From Sphingobacterium sp. CZ-UAM (lineage in GTDB: Bacteria > Bacteroidota > Bacteroidia > Sphingobacteriales > Sphingobacteriaceae), in contig NZ_MTCM01000001.1 in NCBI RefSeq assembly GCF_002000245.1, forward strand, positions 124,001 to 188,000: a DNA stretch of 64,000 nt, given 5' to 3'. The notes beneath the pieces were generated by a model. The model saw only the letters and a list, made by a program, of their open reading frames with translations. It searched no databases and was not told where the DNA came from. Numbering within the stretch: the first letter of the stretch is position 1; each line of letters opens with the position of its first letter. The position numbers were made by a program, and so were the translations under genes. This document shows, in pieces, positions 24,950 to 34,586 of this stretch.

Positions 24950-26074
24950 ATGATAGCAGATATAAGTGACAAAGAGGTCAGTGGTCTTTATAAGACAGGT
25001 ATTATTCAACAAACAGCCTATTGGTCTGCCGTGAAAAAGATGCAAGGGATAGAATCGAAAGCCTTTAATTTTAAATCCAAGCAATCCGATCTTTATATCG
25101 GCGTCCAAGACGATACCTATTTTGTTGGTGACCTATTAATCATCATTCAGGCGATAGATCGTGAACATAGTATAGCTTATGTACCATACGGTCCTGAAAT
25201 AGAACCTTCGGAAGAAAATCAGGGCCTGTTTTTAGAGCAGCTTTCGGAAAGCTTACGCGCATGTTTACCTCCCAATTGTATTATGATACGTTATGATCTA
25301 TCCTGGGAATCGCATTGGGCGAAGGAGGAAGATTGTTATGATCTTTATGGCAATTGGTTGGGTGTACCTGAAAAACGAATCCAGGAAATGCGTTTTAATT
25401 TTAATACAGAAAACTGGAATTTTCACAAAGCGAATACGGATATTCTTCCTTCGAATACAATTTTTATGAATCTTAGGAAGGAGGAGGATCTCCTGTTAGC
25501 CAATATGAAATCCAAGACACGTTATAATATCCATTTGGCTGAAAGGAAAGGTGTAAAGGTTCGTTCTCTGGGTTTAGAGAGTCTGGAGATCTGGTATGAG
25601 CTGTACCGGCAGACTGCGCTCCGGAATAATTTTTTCTTGCATGACATCAATTATTTCAAGATTGTGTTATCTGCAAAGGCAGCGGATACCTTGTCACCGG
25701 CAGATGTTTTTTTATTGGTCGCTGAAGTGGACAATAAACCTCTGGCGGCTATGTTTCTGGTTATTGCTGCAAACCGCGGGACTTATCTCTACGGTGCCTC
25801 TGCTTCCGAAAACCGTAATTATATGGCGACTTACGCTCTGCAATGGCGTGCGATGCAGGTGGCAAAGGAAAAAGGGTGTACGGAGTATGATTTCTTTGGT
25901 GTATCGCCTCAGGCTGATCCATCACATCCATTGTATGGACTTTATAGATTCAAGACTGGTTTTGGTGGCGACATCTATCATCGAATGGGTTGTTGGGATT
26001 ATCCGTTAGACAATGAGAAATATCGCTATTACGCCTCCATGGAGTTTAAAAATCAAAGCTACCATTTGGGCTAA
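24950..26074 (+). CDS. FemAB-type GNAT aminoacyltransferase-like protein
   Basis: A 374-residue protein of the FemXAB family, built from two GNAT-like domains. The first covers about 1-160 (QQTAYWSAVKK, YVPYGPEI); the second contains NMKSKTRYNIHLAERKGVKV and GASASENRNYMATYALQWRA, followed by YDFFGVSP. In Gram-positive bacteria such enzymes add amino acids to peptidoglycan bridges. In Bacteroidota their targets are mostly unknown and may be lipids, peptidoglycan or polysaccharides. No signal peptide, so the protein is cytoplasmic. Its end is 3 bases from the convergent outer-membrane protein gene. Confidence 0.87.
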   Translation: MIADISDKEVSGLYKTGIIQQTAYWSAVKKMQGIESKAFNFKSKQSDLYIGVQDDTYFVGDLLIIIQAIDREHSIAYVPYGPEIEPSEENQGLFLEQLSESLRACLPPNCIMIRYDLSWESHWAKEEDCYDLYGNWLGVPEKRIQEMRFNFNTENWNFHKANTDILPSNTIFMNLRKEEDLLLANMKSKTRYNIHLAERKGVKVRSLGLESLEIWYELYRQTALRNNFFLHDINYFKIVLSAKAADTLSPADVFLLVAEVDNKPLAAMFLVIAANRGTYLYGASASENRNYMATYALQWRAMQVAKEKGCTEYDFFGVSPQADPSHPLYGLYRFKTGFGGDIYHRMGCWDYPLDNEKYRYYASMEFKNQSYHLG

Positions 26075-26077
26075 AGA

Positions 26078-27334
26078 TTAAAATACTTCACCTAGTGTCA
26101 ATCTTACTCCACGGTGATTGGTGCTAACACCATAGTCTATGCCGATGTTGGTGCCCGAGTTTTTGTTGAATTTAATTCGAGCACCTGCACCCGTCCCGAT
26201 GTTCCAGTCTGCAAACATGGTGTTTTTTGGCCCATTTACGGTGGTGAGATTTATAAAAGCCACAAAGCCAAATAGCCCGTTCTCAGTAATATCACGGCGG
26301 TATTCTGATTCTAGGTAAAATAGCGATTTACCACGGAACCGACTTACCGGGAAGCCTCTTCCGGAACTGTTGTAAGGATCCCAGCCCAGATTGGGTAAAT
26401 CGAGGTAAGGTGCTTTGCTATTGAAAACAGTCCAGAAAAAGCTACGCACAGCAATCATATTCTGCTTATTCGGATCCTGGGTCAAGCGATGGTATCTCCT
26501 GATTTCGAGGAATAAGGACTTCCAATTCTGATCACTTCCCATGAAAACCGGGTTAAGGCGGAATTGTAGATTGGCATAGTTGCCAGACCAGGTATTGATC
26601 GAGTTGGCCCGGGTGTCATAGATAAGGTTAAGACTGAGTCCCGAGGAAATAGTATGATCTTTCAACGCTGTACCATACGGGTAGGAGGTATATTCTTCAA
26701 GAGGAACCGCACTCGTGGATTTGATATTCATACGGTAATCCAGATCATAACCAATACCCATAAACAGTCCGCCGTGGATTCTTTTCAATGCGTGTTGATA
26801 TAGTCTAAAATAAGTATAATCCAAATTGATCTGTTGGTCGCCGTGATATTCTTTGCCTATTCCCCAGGTTTCATGCGGGTATTTTAATAGCCTGATATCA
26901 CCATCGATAACCCATGTATTATCTTTTAACCACACATAGGAGCGGATAGGTAAGCCGAATCGCTTTCCAAAATTGGTATAGGGAGTGAAAGTTACTTTAG
27001 ACATATAGGTACTTTTGCGCTCGCCCAGGTAGAATCCTGCAGTCGTACTTGTAATTAATGCATGCCCCCCTCCAGGGACATTTGTCGAAAAAGGAAGGAA
27101 TGAAAAGTAAACCTTTTTTCCAGTACTATCGACGGATTGTGGGGGCTTAACATGGAGTATCTCCTTGCCAATATCGATTAGATCCCTTTGCCTACTTGTG
27201 TCCGAAATATGCGTGGTTATTTCTATTTCATTGACTGGGCGTTGTGCATAGAGCTCAGATTGAAATATCCCCAATAAAAATGTCAAGGAAACAAGCTGAT
27301 GTAAAAAAGGATGTCGTCTGTCGTAGTGTGCCAT
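26078..27334 (-). CDS. BamA/TamA-like outer-membrane beta-barrel protein
   Basis: About 418 residues starting at ATG 27334; an upstream TTG at 27346 is rejected. A signal peptide is visible (LVSLTFLLGIFQSELYA-Q). The mature protein has many alternating strands typical of a 16-strand surface-antigen barrel, with NLIYDTRANSINTWSGNYAN and the closing strands RIKFNKNSGTNIGIDYG and GVRLTLGEVF, as in Omp85-related barrels without POTRA repeats. It probably lies in the outer membrane. The transported substrate, if any, is unknown. Confidence 0.75.
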   Translation of the reverse strand: MAHYDRRHPFLHQLVSLTFLLGIFQSELYAQRPVNEIEITTHISDTSRQRDLIDIGKEILHVKPPQSVDSTGKKVYFSFLPFSTNVPGGGHALITSTTAGFYLGERKSTYMSKVTFTPYTNFGKRFGLPIRSYVWLKDNTWVIDGDIRLLKYPHETWGIGKEYHGDQQINLDYTYFRLYQHALKRIHGGLFMGIGYDLDYRMNIKSTSAVPLEEYTSYPYGTALKDHTISSGLSLNLIYDTRANSINTWSGNYANLQFRLNPVFMGSDQNWKSLFLEIRRYHRLTQDPNKQNMIAVRSFFWTVFNSKAPYLDLPNLGWDPYNSSGRGFPVSRFRGKSLFYLESEYRRDITENGLFGFVAFINLTTVNGPKNTMFADWNIGTGAGARIKFNKNSGTNIGIDYGVSTNHRGVRLTLGEVF

Positions 27335-27519
27335 GAAAGCACGCAATCTAAGAGGAATTGCACAGAATTACAATATTGTAAAGAATATTTTATCTGTTAT
27401 GTCGCGTTTTGTCTATAGGTTGAATAAGCCTGAATTTCATTCACCTAGAAAAAAATAGCGTTTACCGATTTTAATGTAATGTTAATCTAAATGTAATGGA
27501 ATCAACATATTAGTTGTCT

Positions 27520-27527
27520 TAAATTTG
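27520..27527 (+). promoter_or_regulatory. -7 box upstream of the NTF2-like gene
   Basis: TAAATTTG at 27520-27527 fits TAnnTTTG and would start transcription about 90 bases before the gene at 27624. No well-placed TTTG -33 element is seen. Confidence 0.4.
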
Positions 27528-27623
27528 AATCAGAAAATAAATAAGAAAAAGTTGCAACAAATTTAGCTTGTCTTCGACAATAGAATAAAGAAAATATACT
27601 AATACATTATAAAAGAAAAAAAT

Positions 27624-28052
27624 ATGAAAACTTTAGTAAAAACATTTGTAGCGGCAGCAATGATAGCGATCTCTACTTGCTCAATGGCTTCGGTTAAACC
27701 AGAAGAGCGTAATTTAATTACAGCAGATTTGGCGATTGATGAATATGTTGGTGCAATGACCGAAGGTCAGGTGGGGAATTTAAATAAGCTATTCACTTCT
27801 GATTTTAATCAGAAAATCTGTGGTAAACAAGATTTAAATCACAGTCGTTCGGAGATGATCGAGTTCTTGAAAAAACAAAAAGGAATAAAAATGAACTGCA
27901 AAACAACAACGCAGATCGTTGAAGAATTACCAGATTACGCTATTGCAAAAGTAACCATGCAATTTGATGGTTTCGCTAAGACCGATTTGATCACACTTGT
28001 GAAGGAAAATGGTGCATGGAAAGTTTCTAAATCAGTTAATTCTTACAAATAG
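27624..28052 (+). CDS. secreted NTF2-like protein
   Basis: A 142-residue protein with a signal peptide (MKTLVKTFVAAAMIAISTC, cleavage near SMAS). The mature part has the NTF2/putative lumazine-binding pattern: an N-terminal helix (DLAIDEYVGAMTEGQVGNLN), a cone-shaped beta sheet, and the final strand GAWKVSKSVNSYK. Such proteins are common in Bacteroidota; no catalytic residues are conserved and the ligand is unknown. Two cysteines (Cys66 and Cys92 or nearby) could form a disulfide in the periplasm. A strong terminator follows. Confidence 0.7.
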   Translation: MKTLVKTFVAAAMIAISTCSMASVKPEERNLITADLAIDEYVGAMTEGQVGNLNKLFTSDFNQKICGKQDLNHSRSEMIEFLKKQKGIKMNCKTTTQIVEELPDYAIAKVTMQFDGFAKTDLITLVKENGAWKVSKSVNSYK

Positions 28053-28109
28053 GAATTACTGCAAATTGAAATGATGTTTCGGGAAAACGGATCAATGTAT
28101 AAAAACAAC

Positions 28110-28143
28110 AAAGAGGCTACTTGTGAAAAGTAGCCTCTTTTGT
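28110..28143 (+). terminator. terminator between the NTF2-like gene and tRNA-Ala
   Basis: An 11-bp stem AAAGAGGCTAC (28110-28120) with GTAGCCTCTTT (28130-28140) has a short loop and flanking A and T runs. It can end transcription from both sides, serving the protein gene on the plus strand and the tRNA on the minus strand. Confidence 0.85.
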
Positions 28144-28146
28144 TTG

Positions 28147-28220
28147 TGGAGCATATCAGGATCGAACTGATCACCTCTTCACTGCCAGCGAAGCGCTCTA
28201 GCCAGATGAGCTAATGCCCC
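28147..28220 (-). tRNA. tRNA-Ala (anticodon GGC)
   Basis: Read on the minus strand, a full cloverleaf is present: acceptor stem GGGGCAT with ATGCTCC, D-arm GCTCATCTGGCTAGAGC, anticodon arm CTTCG-CTGGCAG-TGAAG with anticodon GGC, and T-arm with TTCGATC. The discriminator base is A and CCA is not encoded. Anticodon GGC reads GCC/GCU alanine codons. Confidence 0.93.
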
Positions 28221-28296
28221 TTATTTTTTCTGTCGCTAAGATAGTACCTTTTTTGTAAAAACAAAATTGCTTTTTTATTTTTTTAAATATTATTAT

Positions 28297-29046
28297 TTAT
28301 TGCTTCTCAGTAAGTAGTTCCTCAGTACGTTTTATCTGCTGATTGTCCTTCCATGCGTCATGTCCCGGAATAACCATTTTTATCTGTGGATACTTCGCTA
28401 ACAATCTTGCCAATGCAGGCTTCCAGGCTTTGACATCACCATCAGCAACAAATCCCAAGTCTTTGGCTTCCGAACTTTTGATGAAGCAACCCCCATCCAG
28501 AATTTGATAGTCTGGAAACCAGACAACGACATTATCCAACGAATGTCCTGCGCCAAAAAAGTTCAAAACGAAGGATTGACCACCGACTTTATAGGTCTTG
28601 TTGACTTTAACGAGATGCGTAGCTTGGGCTTTATGATTTGCTTTAAGCAGGTCATTGGTCATTTTTGTCGCATAGGTTGGAATTCCCATACGATTATAAT
28701 ATGCAAAGCCTCCCGCGCGATCCTCGTGCCAATGGGTAGCGTATACTGCAATGACAGGTAGCTGGTGCTTTTGTTTTATGCTGTCCAAAAGCGGGTGATA
28801 TTGTGTCGAGTCCCAAGGCGTGTCAAATAGAATAACACCTTTCTTGGTGATTAGATAGACCGCATTAGCAGCGTATTTGGTGCCCTCAAAAGTATTATAA
28901 GTCGTATAAAGATATAGTTGTGAGTTGATCTTTTCAATGGATAATGGTTTTTCCTGTGCGCGCAAAGATGGCAATATACAGCAAGAAAGACCGAGAAGTA
29001 GCGTGGCTACTTTGGCGGAGAAGAGCGAAATAGTATTTTTGAACAT
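28297..29046 (-). CDS. class B1 metallo-beta-lactamase
   Basis: A 249-residue protein with signal peptide (cleavage near SLRAQ-EK), so periplasmic. It has the full set of B1 zinc ligands: His105, His107 and Asp109 in HWHEDR, His168 in GAGHSLDN, Cys187 in GGCFIKS, and His229 in PGHD. The cysteine separates it from subclass B3. Such enzymes use two zinc ions to open beta-lactams, often including carbapenems. No integron or insertion sequence is near, so it looks like a resident chromosomal gene, as in several environmental Sphingobacteriaceae. Activity spectrum cannot be told from sequence. Confidence 0.9.
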   Translation of the reverse strand: MFKNTISLFSAKVATLLLGLSCCILPSLRAQEKPLSIEKINSQLYLYTTYNTFEGTKYAANAVYLITKKGVILFDTPWDSTQYHPLLDSIKQKHQLPVIAVYATHWHEDRAGGFAYYNRMGIPTYATKMTNDLLKANHKAQATHLVKVNKTYKVGGQSFVLNFFGAGHSLDNVVVWFPDYQILDGGCFIKSSEAKDLGFVADGDVKAWKPALARLLAKYPQIKMVIPGHDAWKDNQQIKRTEELLTEKQ

Positions 29047-29113
29047 AAGTAAATAAACGATTGTTCTGAACGAATATTGTTTTGTTGGACCAGTAAAATT
29101 CCTTTTTTTCTAG

Positions 29114-29452
29114 CTACAATGATGTAATGAAATCTTCTCGATGTGGTGTAAAGGAATCTATCAATTCACCTTCTTCAAGACATTCACAGCCGTGGATTAA
29201 ATTTGGGTAAATAATACAGGAATCACCTACAGTTAAGATTTCATCTATGCCATCGATGTGGTACCTAAATTTTCCGGCGTTGACATAAGATATTTGTGTA
29301 TGTGGGTGTTGATGTAGGGCACCGATTGCACCTTTTTGAAAACGTACTTTCATTAACATCAATTCATCGTTATAGACTAATATTTTACGTTGTACACCAT
29401 CGCCTAGATCTGTCCAGCTCTGCGTTTTATCGTGTAGGAATATCGCACTCAT
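29114..29452 (-). CDS. cupin-domain protein
   Basis: A 112-residue single-domain cupin. Motif 1 is seen in GALHQHPHTQISYVNAGKFRY, with histidines and a glutamine as likely metal ligands; motif 2 is GDSCIIYPNLIHGCECLEEG with the second-strand His. It has no signal peptide. Related small cupins occur near sugar-acid and pectin metabolism genes, but here the neighbours give no hint. Function unknown. Confidence 0.75.
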   Translation of the reverse strand: MSAIFLHDKTQSWTDLGDGVQRKILVYNDELMLMKVRFQKGAIGALHQHPHTQISYVNAGKFRYHIDGIDEILTVGDSCIIYPNLIHGCECLEEGELIDSFTPHREDFITSL

Positions 29453-29678
29453 TTTAACCGCTTTTATTTTGAAAAATTAATCAACAAATCTTTATCGTCA
29501 ATGATAGGAAATAATTATGACTTTTGTACCTCAGCTTTAAAAGTTCTTGATAAGTGTACCTTGTTGATGAGAGAATACCCCGATTTTCTCAGGAAAATAA
29601 AGAACATGGATAAAAACTGATCGGTAAAGTACTTGAAAAAACTGTTACTTTGTGTCTGATTAAAGCGAATGTACTGAT

Positions 29679-31592
29679 ATGAATTATTTCGACGAACTTA
29701 TTACGCTATTAGGTGAAGAACAGCAATATGATAAGATGCAGCATGAAGCATTATTATTGAAAAGCAGTTTAAATGAACGAAGAATGCAGGGGGTGACCTG
29801 GTTTCCGATTCAGATCACGGATAGCGAACTGGGGCGGGGTGATTATCTGTCAGTTAGTTTAAAAAAAACCAATCACCTTGATGTAGATCATCGGTTTCGT
29901 TTTGGGATGCCTGTTTCTCTATTTTCAAACCACGACCCAAATGCGGACAGAATAGACGGCATTATATCTTCGGTTAATAAGGAAAGTATGCGGATTTCAT
30001 TTCGTGTAGATGAGCTGCCGGATTGGAGTCGAAGGGGAAAACTTGGTGTGGACTTGTTATTTGATGAGCACTCATACCGTGAAATGGAGCATGCATTGCG
30101 ACAGGCAAAGGAGCTCGCAGCTGATCCACGAAAAGGTAAATTGATCAGAAAGCTTATTGGTGGAGAACAATTACATATTAGAGAAAAAGACGCACATTTT
30201 GAGCATACTGATCTTAATTTCGGTCAGAATAAGGCCGTTCAGCAGGTTTTGGATACAACAGATATTGCACTTTTACATGGGCCTCCAGGGACAGGGAAAA
30301 CGACAACGCTGATCAAGGCAATAGCCGCATTACTCAAGAATAATCAAAAACAGATACTAGTTGTAGCACCTAGCAATACGGCGGTTGACCTACTGACAGA
30401 GCGTTTAGATGCTGCTGGAATATCTGTCACTAGGATAGGTAATCCGGTTAAAGTATCTGAACATCTGCAGGAGTTAACCCTTGACAGCAGAATAGATCGT
30501 CATAGCGCGAATAAGGATATAAAGTCCTTGCAAAAGCAAGTTAGAACTTATACGGATATGGCCCAAAAATATAAACGCAATTTTGGCAAGGCCGAGCGGG
30601 AACAAAGAAAAGCATTGTTCGACGAAGCTTACAGAATCCGGAAAGATGTTGATAAGATTCAGGATTTTATCGTAGCGGATATTCTCGATCGCTCTCAGGT
30701 AATAACCGCGACGCTCGTAGGGGCAAATCAAGATGTTATACGAAACCGGAGATATGAGACGGTTGTTATTGACGAAGCTGCTCAGGCACTGGAGCCTGCC
30801 TGCTGGATTCCGATATTAAAGGCAGACAAATTGGTGTTGGCTGGAGATCATTGCCAACTCTCACCAACAGTGAAATCAACTAAAGGTATAGGCAATAAGC
30901 TGAGCCATACACTGTTTGAAAAACTAATCAATCTTTATCCCGAAGCGGTTTCGTTGCTCGATATCCAATATCGAATGAACGAGCAGATCATGAATTATCC
31001 GTCCTCAGCTCTGTATGGAGGTCTCTTGAAAGCGGATTGTTCGGTTGCGCATTGGACAATAGCAAACGATTCGGAACCGATTGTATATATTGATACGGCT
31101 GGGGCAGGTTTTGAGGAAACCGAAAGCGATGGTGCCATCTATAATCTTGGGGAGGCCAGTTTTCTGAAATCTCATTTAAAGGCAGCCATCGCAACTTGGG
31201 TAGGGTCTTCTCCAAGCGAACAATGGCCAAATATTGGGATAATAGCACCTTACCGGAAGCAAGTGTCTGTATTAAAGGAAATGTTGGAGCAGGATGAAGA
31301 ATTACGGCCGTATGCTGCTATTATTAAAGTACAGACCATTGATAGTTTTCAAGGGCAGGAGAAAGATATTATTTATATCAGTTTGACGCGAAGTAATAAC
31401 GAACAACAGATTGGGTTTTTATCCGATGTGAGACGGATGAATGTCGCCATGACAAGGGCCAAAAAGAAGTTGGTCGTCATTGGCGATAGTGCGACGATAG
31501 GGATTCATTCGTTCTACCAGAAATTTATTGATTACGCAGAAAATCTTGGCCACTACCATAGTGTTTGGGAATGGGATATTGCAGAGATGTAA
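29679..31592 (+). CDS. SF1B DNA/RNA helicase, UPF1/IGHMBP2-like
   Basis: A 637-residue superfamily 1B helicase. An N-terminal beta-barrel region (about 1-140) precedes two RecA-like domains. Walker A is GPPGTGKTT (from residue 201), motif II is DEAAQALEP, motif III GDHCQLSPT, motif IV/V YRMNEQIMN and TIDSFQGQEKDIIYISLTRS, and motif VI is in MTRAKKKLVVIGD. These match the UPF1-like group that moves 5' to 3' on single strands. Bacteroidota commonly carry one such free-standing gene. The cellular role is not established. Confidence 0.9.
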   Translation: MNYFDELITLLGEEQQYDKMQHEALLLKSSLNERRMQGVTWFPIQITDSELGRGDYLSVSLKKTNHLDVDHRFRFGMPVSLFSNHDPNADRIDGIISSVNKESMRISFRVDELPDWSRRGKLGVDLLFDEHSYREMEHALRQAKELAADPRKGKLIRKLIGGEQLHIREKDAHFEHTDLNFGQNKAVQQVLDTTDIALLHGPPGTGKTTTLIKAIAALLKNNQKQILVVAPSNTAVDLLTERLDAAGISVTRIGNPVKVSEHLQELTLDSRIDRHSANKDIKSLQKQVRTYTDMAQKYKRNFGKAEREQRKALFDEAYRIRKDVDKIQDFIVADILDRSQVITATLVGANQDVIRNRRYETVVIDEAAQALEPACWIPILKADKLVLAGDHCQLSPTVKSTKGIGNKLSHTLFEKLINLYPEAVSLLDIQYRMNEQIMNYPSSALYGGLLKADCSVAHWTIANDSEPIVYIDTAGAGFEETESDGAIYNLGEASFLKSHLKAAIATWVGSSPSEQWPNIGIIAPYRKQVSVLKEMLEQDEELRPYAAIIKVQTIDSFQGQEKDIIYISLTRSNNEQQIGFLSDVRRMNVAMTRAKKKLVVIGDSATIGIHSFYQKFIDYAENLGHYHSVWEWDIAEM

Positions 31593-31599
31593 TAGAAAA

Positions 31600-31641
31600 A
31601 GGGACTGCGATGAAATTTTTTCGCAGCCCCAGTCAATTTTT
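31600..31641. terminator. terminator between convergent helicase and acyl-CoA dehydrogenase genes
   Basis: GGGACTGCGA (31601-31610) pairs with TCGCAGCCC (31621-31629) with one bulged A, and is followed by a T-rich stretch. The A-run before it allows use by the opposite strand as well. Confidence 0.65.
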
Positions 31642-33163
31642 ATAAAGAGATGAAATCCATCCAATCAGCCTTTTCGTCATAGTGCATAAGCGGTTCGGCA
31701 TTATTGTTATTGGAGAGTTGACCGACCAACATGTACAGATCCATACTAATATGCTGACGGGCAATTTCAGTCATTTTATCATTAAAACCAGCGTTATTGA
31801 TTTGCAGGACATATTGGAAGCAAACAACACGTGCAATTATTTTTCCTAAAGTCACCATCTCGCGCTGTTTAGGTTGAAGCGGGAAGTCGAAATTCAAAAT
31901 AGAAGAGAAAAATGGAGCCGCAAGTCCGGTTGCCGGATTTATTTTCAGGAATGAAAGCAGATTGCTTTCTTTGCTTTTGCGCATCAGTTTAGCGATTGCC
32001 TCCGCTACTTGCGAATAGAGCATCTCGTTTGACCCTTCAAAAATTTGGAAAGGTCTGCTATCTACTAAGCCACGACCTGCAACATGATCCAATCTATAAC
32101 CATTTGCTCCAGATAATTGTACACAGATCTGTGCAGATTCATGCATCAGGTCGGTCACGAGTGCCTTGACACTATTGGCATCCACGCTGTGGCCAGAAAG
32201 ATCATTTTGAATTGAACTGATCGAACTACTGTATGCACACATCGCTGAACATATCGTAAAAGCAGCCTGCAAGCGAGACAACTGAAACTTAACCGAATCC
32301 AGTTCGTTCAATGGAATTCCACTAACACGTCTTTCCGTGCAATGCTTCATGGCTTCATCCAGCATTCGTTTTATGAATCCCATTCCCATTCCAGGAAACT
32401 GAAGTCTGCTCCGGTGTAAAGTATCCAACATCAGTTTTATACCAGTGCTTTCTGGTGTTAACCTATTGTCGACGGGTACTTCGATGTTTATTTTATTGAT
32501 ACCATAAGGAATAGCATACAATCCTAAGCTATTGTATTTTTTTGTTACTTCAATCTTTTGTTCTTCGATGGAATTGTCGGTAACAAAGAAATCTATATCA
32601 CGTACAAGTTCACCATTCTCATTTTTCTTTCGGGCAGTAACAAGCCAAAAGTCAGCAGCACCTGTTAAACCTTGCCAATGTTTTTCTCCGTTAAGGCTGT
32701 ATTTATCTCCATCCTGTTGGTAGGAGGTACGCATATTGAGGGCATCACTACCATAGGCTTGCTCAGTAATCATCAGCCCACCCATGGCTTTATTTTCTAG
32801 AAATTGATGGAAAACTTTTTCCTGAAGTAAGGTATTACCGTATTTAGCAAAAGGCTCCAAGAATAAAGCGATATTGATCCCGAAGATCAAAGACAGTGAA
32901 AGTGATTCATAAGACGCCGCCGCAAGCACTCCTAAACATTCTTTTACATGTAGGCCACGGCCTCCGTGATACTCGGGAATAGCAACAGACAATGGTCTCA
33001 TTGCCATGATTTCGCTTAAAAACTGAGGTGGTAAACCACGTGATAAGCTTAGGTTATTATAGTCGTATTCCGTATGGAATAAGGTTGATAATCTTTCTTT
33101 AAAGTTTCCGATAAATAAATCGAAATTTTGGGCTTTGTTCGTGTGATCTAAAACGTTGGACAT
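31640..33163 (-). CDS. acyl-CoA dehydrogenase family protein
   Basis: About 507 residues from ATG 33163 (MSNVLDHTNK); upstream in-frame codons to 33253 are not needed. It has the acyl-CoA dehydrogenase fold: FAD-contacting GGLMITEQAYGSDALNMRT, GEKHWQGLTGAADFWLVTAR, and the C-terminal domain with LSGANGYRLDHVAGRGLVDS and FEGSNEMLY. It oxidises an acyl-CoA thioester or a related acyl substrate, passing electrons to ETF. No ETF, thiolase or CoA-ligase genes are adjacent, so the chain length cannot be guessed. The C-terminus is longer than usual (about 100 extra residues). Confidence 0.87.
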   Translation of the reverse strand: MSNVLDHTNKAQNFDLFIGNFKERLSTLFHTEYDYNNLSLSRGLPPQFLSEIMAMRPLSVAIPEYHGGRGLHVKECLGVLAAASYESLSLSLIFGINIALFLEPFAKYGNTLLQEKVFHQFLENKAMGGLMITEQAYGSDALNMRTSYQQDGDKYSLNGEKHWQGLTGAADFWLVTARKKNENGELVRDIDFFVTDNSIEEQKIEVTKKYNSLGLYAIPYGINKINIEVPVDNRLTPESTGIKLMLDTLHRSRLQFPGMGMGFIKRMLDEAMKHCTERRVSGIPLNELDSVKFQLSRLQAAFTICSAMCAYSSSISSIQNDLSGHSVDANSVKALVTDLMHESAQICVQLSGANGYRLDHVAGRGLVDSRPFQIFEGSNEMLYSQVAEAIAKLMRKSKESNLLSFLKINPATGLAAPFFSSILNFDFPLQPKQREMVTLGKIIARVVCFQYVLQINNAGFNDKMTEIARQHISMDLYMLVGQLSNNNNAEPLMHYDEKADWMDFISL

Positions 33164-33341
33164 CGCTATATTAATTAAATGATGAAACATTTGCAATAGA
33201 AGATGTTTACGATAAAGCTTCAAAAATAGCTGTGAATTTTGCTTACATCCCAATCGCTATACAAAAATAAATCATATCGCTGTGATCGGTCTGTCCACTT
33301 CAGTATAAAAGATAGGACAAATCGTGCATATCTGAAAAATA

Positions 33342-34208
33342 TTAAGTTGCCTTGTTACGATAAGAAGTAGGGGAAATTCCTACGATTTTTTTGAATAAAC
33401 GGGAGAAATAGGAGGGATCAGAAAAATCGAGCTCATAACAGATATCGGCAATACTTTTATTTGATTCAAAAAGAAGAAATTGACTATGCATGATAAGTAC
33501 TTCTAAGATCAGTTCTTTGGAAGACTTTTTGAACACCGAAAATACGCAGCGGTTTAGGTAATTGGTTGACACCGCGAGCCGGTCAGCATAAAAGCCGATA
33601 TGTTTTTGTTTTTTGAAGTTTTTGTGCACAAGCTGTTTGAACATCATTGCAATTTCCTGCCTTCGGTTGAGTGCTTGATTGGAAGATGATAGCTTGATAA
33701 TCTTTAGCAAAAGGGATTTTAGTAAACTTTCGAAGAGTTCTTTATAAGGAGACTCAGAAAGTAATTCATTGTAGAGCAATTTGAATAGCTCGTTAAGGTC
33801 TGTACTATCCTGTGAGGCTAAGTTGAGCAGCGGTGAAATGTTAAAAATATTCAGTATCTCCTGTTCCCGAAATATCGAAGTCATCGCGTTGTCATTGATC
33901 AGTACACAATGACCTTTTGCAGATTTGTCGACAGATTTGATCGTAGAAATATTACCATAATTGCTGATCAGAATCGCCGGCGCTTTTACTACATATTCTT
34001 TTGCCCCGATCTTGTGTTTAAAATGGCCCTCTGTTATATGTACAAGGAGATTGTATCCCAAGAAAATGGGAGGCGTTGGGAATTTAATATATGGAGCGAT
34101 TTCACTAAGCTGAAAGATCTTAACTGGGGATTGCTGGTACCTCAGGTGTTCCAGACTACCAGTCATAAATCTATCTACGAATTCACCTGCATTTACCTGC
34201 TTTTCCAT
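33342..34208 (-). CDS. AraC family transcriptional regulator
   Basis: A 288-residue regulator. The N-terminal about 185 residues form a cupin-like sensor (FLGYNLLVHITEGHFKHKIG, then EYVVKAPAILISN). The C-terminal AraC domain has two helix-turn-helix units: FYADRLAVSTNYLNRCVFS and IADICYELDFSDPSYFSRLF, ending KKIVGISPTSYRNK. A perfect 18-bp palindrome 11 bases before its start (34220-34237) may be its own operator. Target genes are unknown; neighbours on both sides are divergent or separated. Confidence 0.9.
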   Translation of the reverse strand: MEKQVNAGEFVDRFMTGSLEHLRYQQSPVKIFQLSEIAPYIKFPTPPIFLGYNLLVHITEGHFKHKIGAKEYVVKAPAILISNYGNISTIKSVDKSAKGHCVLINDNAMTSIFREQEILNIFNISPLLNLASQDSTDLNELFKLLYNELLSESPYKELFESLLKSLLLKIIKLSSSNQALNRRQEIAMMFKQLVHKNFKKQKHIGFYADRLAVSTNYLNRCVFSVFKKSSKELILEVLIMHSQFLLFESNKSIADICYELDFSDPSYFSRLFKKIVGISPTSYRNKAT

Positions 34209-34586
34209 TGTCGTCCATTATGTTTTTGCAAAAACATCAAATTCTCCTATTATCCGATGATTACTATTCGTTGCAAACGGATTTAACGTAATATCAGGAT
34301 AATATTCCAAAGGTAATGGGATAAAATAGGTTTGTCAATATAAAATGTATGATGGTTTTCAAAATAAGTGCAATATGCTACCATTGTTCCCAATAACTAA
34401 ACGCCATAATCACTTCTATGTAGGGGTGGAAAAGTAATCGGATTTTCTATCTATATAGAGCCGAGGTGGTAGTTATGACCGATAAGAAATGATTTTGGAA
34501 AACGAAGGTTTATCATTAGCTTTAATCTTTGGTAAAAGCTGAATTGTTTGTTTCTCAATGACTTCTTTATTATAAACCGAGCGAGT
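34209..34586. other. intergenic region between AraC regulator and NamZ-like gene
   Basis: 378 bases serving two divergent genes. It contains the perfect palindrome ATGTTTTTGCAAAAACAT at 34220-34237 next to the regulator start. I see no consensus TAnnTTTG/TTTG pair for the rightward gene and no other structure. Confidence 0.5.

Noticed and set aside
28147..28220. tRNA-Ala beside the metallo-beta-lactamase as a possible integration site
   Set aside because: No integrase and no repeated tRNA 3' end was found nearby.
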